Source: Polytrichum commune
Lineage: Eukaryota; Streptophyta; Polytrichopsida; Polytrichales; Polytrichaceae
Direction: 5' to 3'
Assembly: GCA_950295325.1 (NCBI GenBank)
Contig: OX485806.1
Location: 31,188,001-31,252,000, forward strand
DNA: 64,000 bases
The notes beneath the pieces were generated by a model, which was not told the DNA's origin, searched no databases, and was given only the letters and a program-made list of their open reading frames with translations. Made by a program: the position numbers and the translations under genes. Below, piece after piece: positions 61,892 through 64,000 of this stretch; within the stretch, counting starts at the first letter, position 1; each line of letters starts with the position of its first letter.

Positions 61892-62260
61892 TGATTATGC
61901 TCTGTAAACCCTACAGAGTCACCGATGTTCATGGATGATTAAAAATAGAAATGCATTGCCTTCATCCTCAAATACCTAAAATTGCCTTGCGACATGGTGA
62001 AAATTAGGGCAGGTATTATTAATTACCACCTCCGGTATTAACAGTGGCAATATTGTGTGACATCGATAACATTCTTTAAAGTGTCATGTAATTTCTTGTC
62101 ACACTTAGGCTTTTCTTGCTAAAGACTAAAATTCTTTCCATCTCTCAGGGAAGAAACTAGATTACTTCCACCTTGAGCATTTTTTTCTCCAAATACTAGT
62201 GTGAGTGGTACTTGAAGCAACCATTGACATGGTACACCACCACAATGCAAGATCATCGTT
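61892..62260. other. Intergenic, nothing assigned
   Basis: Starts with text related to H3 upstream DNA (GTAAACCCTACAGAGTC), then AT-rich unassigned DNA. Confidence 0.4.
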
Positions 62261-62272
62261 GCTTACTGCACT

Positions 62273-62518
62273 GTGAACCTTAGACTTGAAATTGGAATTG
62301 GACGGTGGTTGGCGATCCCTATCTCTAGAGACAAAAGATTGTGCCACTTTTGCTCTTATAATGCAGTTGAAAATGAGGCATATTTTGTGTTGGAGTGTCC
62401 CCTACATAACCCCATTAGAGATCAATTACCACCAATATTTGAGAATGTAGTTTTAGGGAGCCTCAAGCCTTTCTTTCAATTGGATTATCAAGTAGACATT
62501 AGTGTCTATCTCACATAG
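62273..62518 (+). pseudogene. LINE-like reverse transcriptase C-terminal fragment
   Basis: About 80 codons with LEIGIGRWLAIPISRDKRLC, CHFC (C-x2-C), ENEAYFVLECPLHNPIRDQL. This resembles the short cysteine motif that follows the RT domain in many non-LTR elements (R-x-C-x2-C ... E-x2-H-F-x3-C), with the expected His replaced. No RT core, tail or target duplication found. Different from the LINE at 32353. Confidence 0.5.
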
Positions 62519-64000
62519 GCTACTGCACTCCGCCACTCTAAGGAATTAGCTAGTTTGAAACCATTGTGATGTACTTTCAATCCCATCATCATTTTGGCTT
62601 CCGGACTCTAAAATCGATTTCATTTCATTTTAGTGAAGAATCATGTAGCCTCTCACTTTGAGTCTCGAGTGGTATGAGGTCTACATATACGTTGGCAAGG
62701 TAAGGAGATAAAGTAAGCCTACAATGACATGTTTAATATTTGGTTATGAGTTAATCCCTAAATCCTTGAGAAAACCCAAAATGACCAATTGTTGATGGGT
62801 TTTTTCTTTAAATGAGGCCTTCGGTTTTTTTTAGACGAGGGTGAAATTTTGGTTACAATTAACAAATTTCATTTTGCATCCAACGTCCCAATTTTCATTG
62901 GATTTTGACTGAACCTCAACCTTGTAAGTTATATAGTGCCCCAAATTCCATTGGATTTGGACTAAACCTCATGATACACTAGGAAATGTGTCAAATGTCT
63001 ACTATTGGCATTGATATTTAGATTTTTTGAAATTACTTTTAAAATATATATTATGTAAGATTGGATAAAAAATGGGGTGCTACATATTGCAGGGGCTCTC
63101 AGAAAATCACATTTGGTGCAAACATTAAAATTATTAAATATTAAATATTAATTGAAATTGTTATTAATTGAAAATTTTACAACAAAAAAAGGTTCACAAT
63201 CTAGTTGGAAATCTTATGCAAAGAGTTTCGTCCCAATTGGGTCTCATCCCGTCATCCATTTGATGATGTCAGGAGGGTTAAAGTTTATTTTCAATCATCT
63301 ACCCCGCTCATTATACCTTCACATATGTATTAGTTTCTCATTCACATTGCCACGCGAACACTTGATGTTTGTTTTGGATAACTCATACAAAGGCCAATAT
63401 CATATCCGTACAATTGGGATGCTCAAAAACACCTACGTATCGAGTTCTAAATTATCTCTCTTAGAAACTACGATTTGAAGCCAATTTCGAGGAGAATGGT
63501 GCTCGGGGATTTAGGGGTTATGGAAATTGGTACCGTTTGAACTGACAATATTGTTTAGTCACATTTAGGATGAGGATCGAGCATTAGTTCACACATGATT
63601 CATCTACGCCAAATTTGTGTTGCACGTTGTTCTCTAGAAGGATGAACGCCATTGACAAGCTAAGATTTCAAGACCGACATGGTTATTTGAACAAGAACGC
63701 TAATATAGTGATTTAATTTCACCATAGCCCATGAAATGAGCATTTAGGAAACACCCGTTGACAATGTATGCTTGAGTGACCAAAGACAATTATGCCGTTT
63801 GATTCAAGAACATACTTTCGTAGAGGATCCTTCCAAACATATGTTCCAAAACGTCAAGCTCCTCAAATGCCCCCTTGGCATGGTGTGGGCCAAATTGAGG
63901 TGATTAGAGTGACATCATTCGTTTTGAGCTTTACCCAATTTGCAAGGTTGGGGACACACCGACCTGTGGCGGTAGACAACATGCCATATGCAACACTAGC
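62519..64000. other. Intergenic, nothing assigned
   Basis: AT-rich DNA. A 108-codon ORF at 63152-63478 has no recognised domain and starts in a low-complexity TTAAATATTAAT region. Confidence 0.4.

Overview
The window reads as nuclear DNA of a land plant, most likely a non-seed plant (bryophyte, lycophyte or fern). The evidence is a nuclear-type tRNA-Asn, plant-type GT-AG introns, a plant DOMON/cytochrome b561 gene, plant LINE and Tourist-like MITE debris, a Penelope-like retroelement, and histone H3 genes with a stem-loop 3' end. The species cannot be named from sequence alone. The window is gene-poor: six protein genes and one tRNA lie in about 64 kb of nested transposon remnants and simple repeats.

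Layout. 1-3264: nested inverted-repeat elements, no gene. 3265-12961: a head-to-tail array of Penelope-like units separated by (CT)n tracts. It contains one apparently intact 6.3-kb element (3323-9618) with two 1,094-bp direct repeats at a constant 5,202-bp offset, a gag-like RGG-box ORF and a reverse transcriptase ORF. 12962-17596: degenerate DNA with a pogo/Tigger-like transposon remnant. 17597-19867: a single-exon AAA+ ATPase gene of a type best known from fungi, followed by local tandem duplications. 22773-26236: MITEs. 26238-31300: a tandem segmental duplication carrying two histone H3 genes. 32198-48800: MITEs, foldback elements, a 5'-truncated LINE inserted inside a MITE, and a second Penelope-like solo unit on the minus strand. 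49923-53903: a four-exon DOMON-cytochrome b561 gene. 54880-55532 and 60762-61403: two further H3 genes on the minus strand, with tRNA-Asn(GTT) between them. 61429-64000: another MITE, a LINE fragment and unassigned DNA.

How the parts relate. All four H3 genes encode the same 136-aa protein, carry E2F-like TTCCCGC motifs upstream, and have an identical 16-nt hairpin 33-34 nt after the stop whose stem, loop size and flanks match the metazoan/algal histone mRNA stem-loop. This suggests an S-phase H3 set with ancestral 3' processing. The Penelope-like array shares a spliced micro-ORF (MAKEQ-intron-VRQ), an intronic hairpin, a 3' hairpin and CT-rich borders with a distant minus-strand copy, which points to a family that inserts at or carries (CT)n microsatellites. 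The histone stem-loops and this retroelement family are the two most unusual things here.
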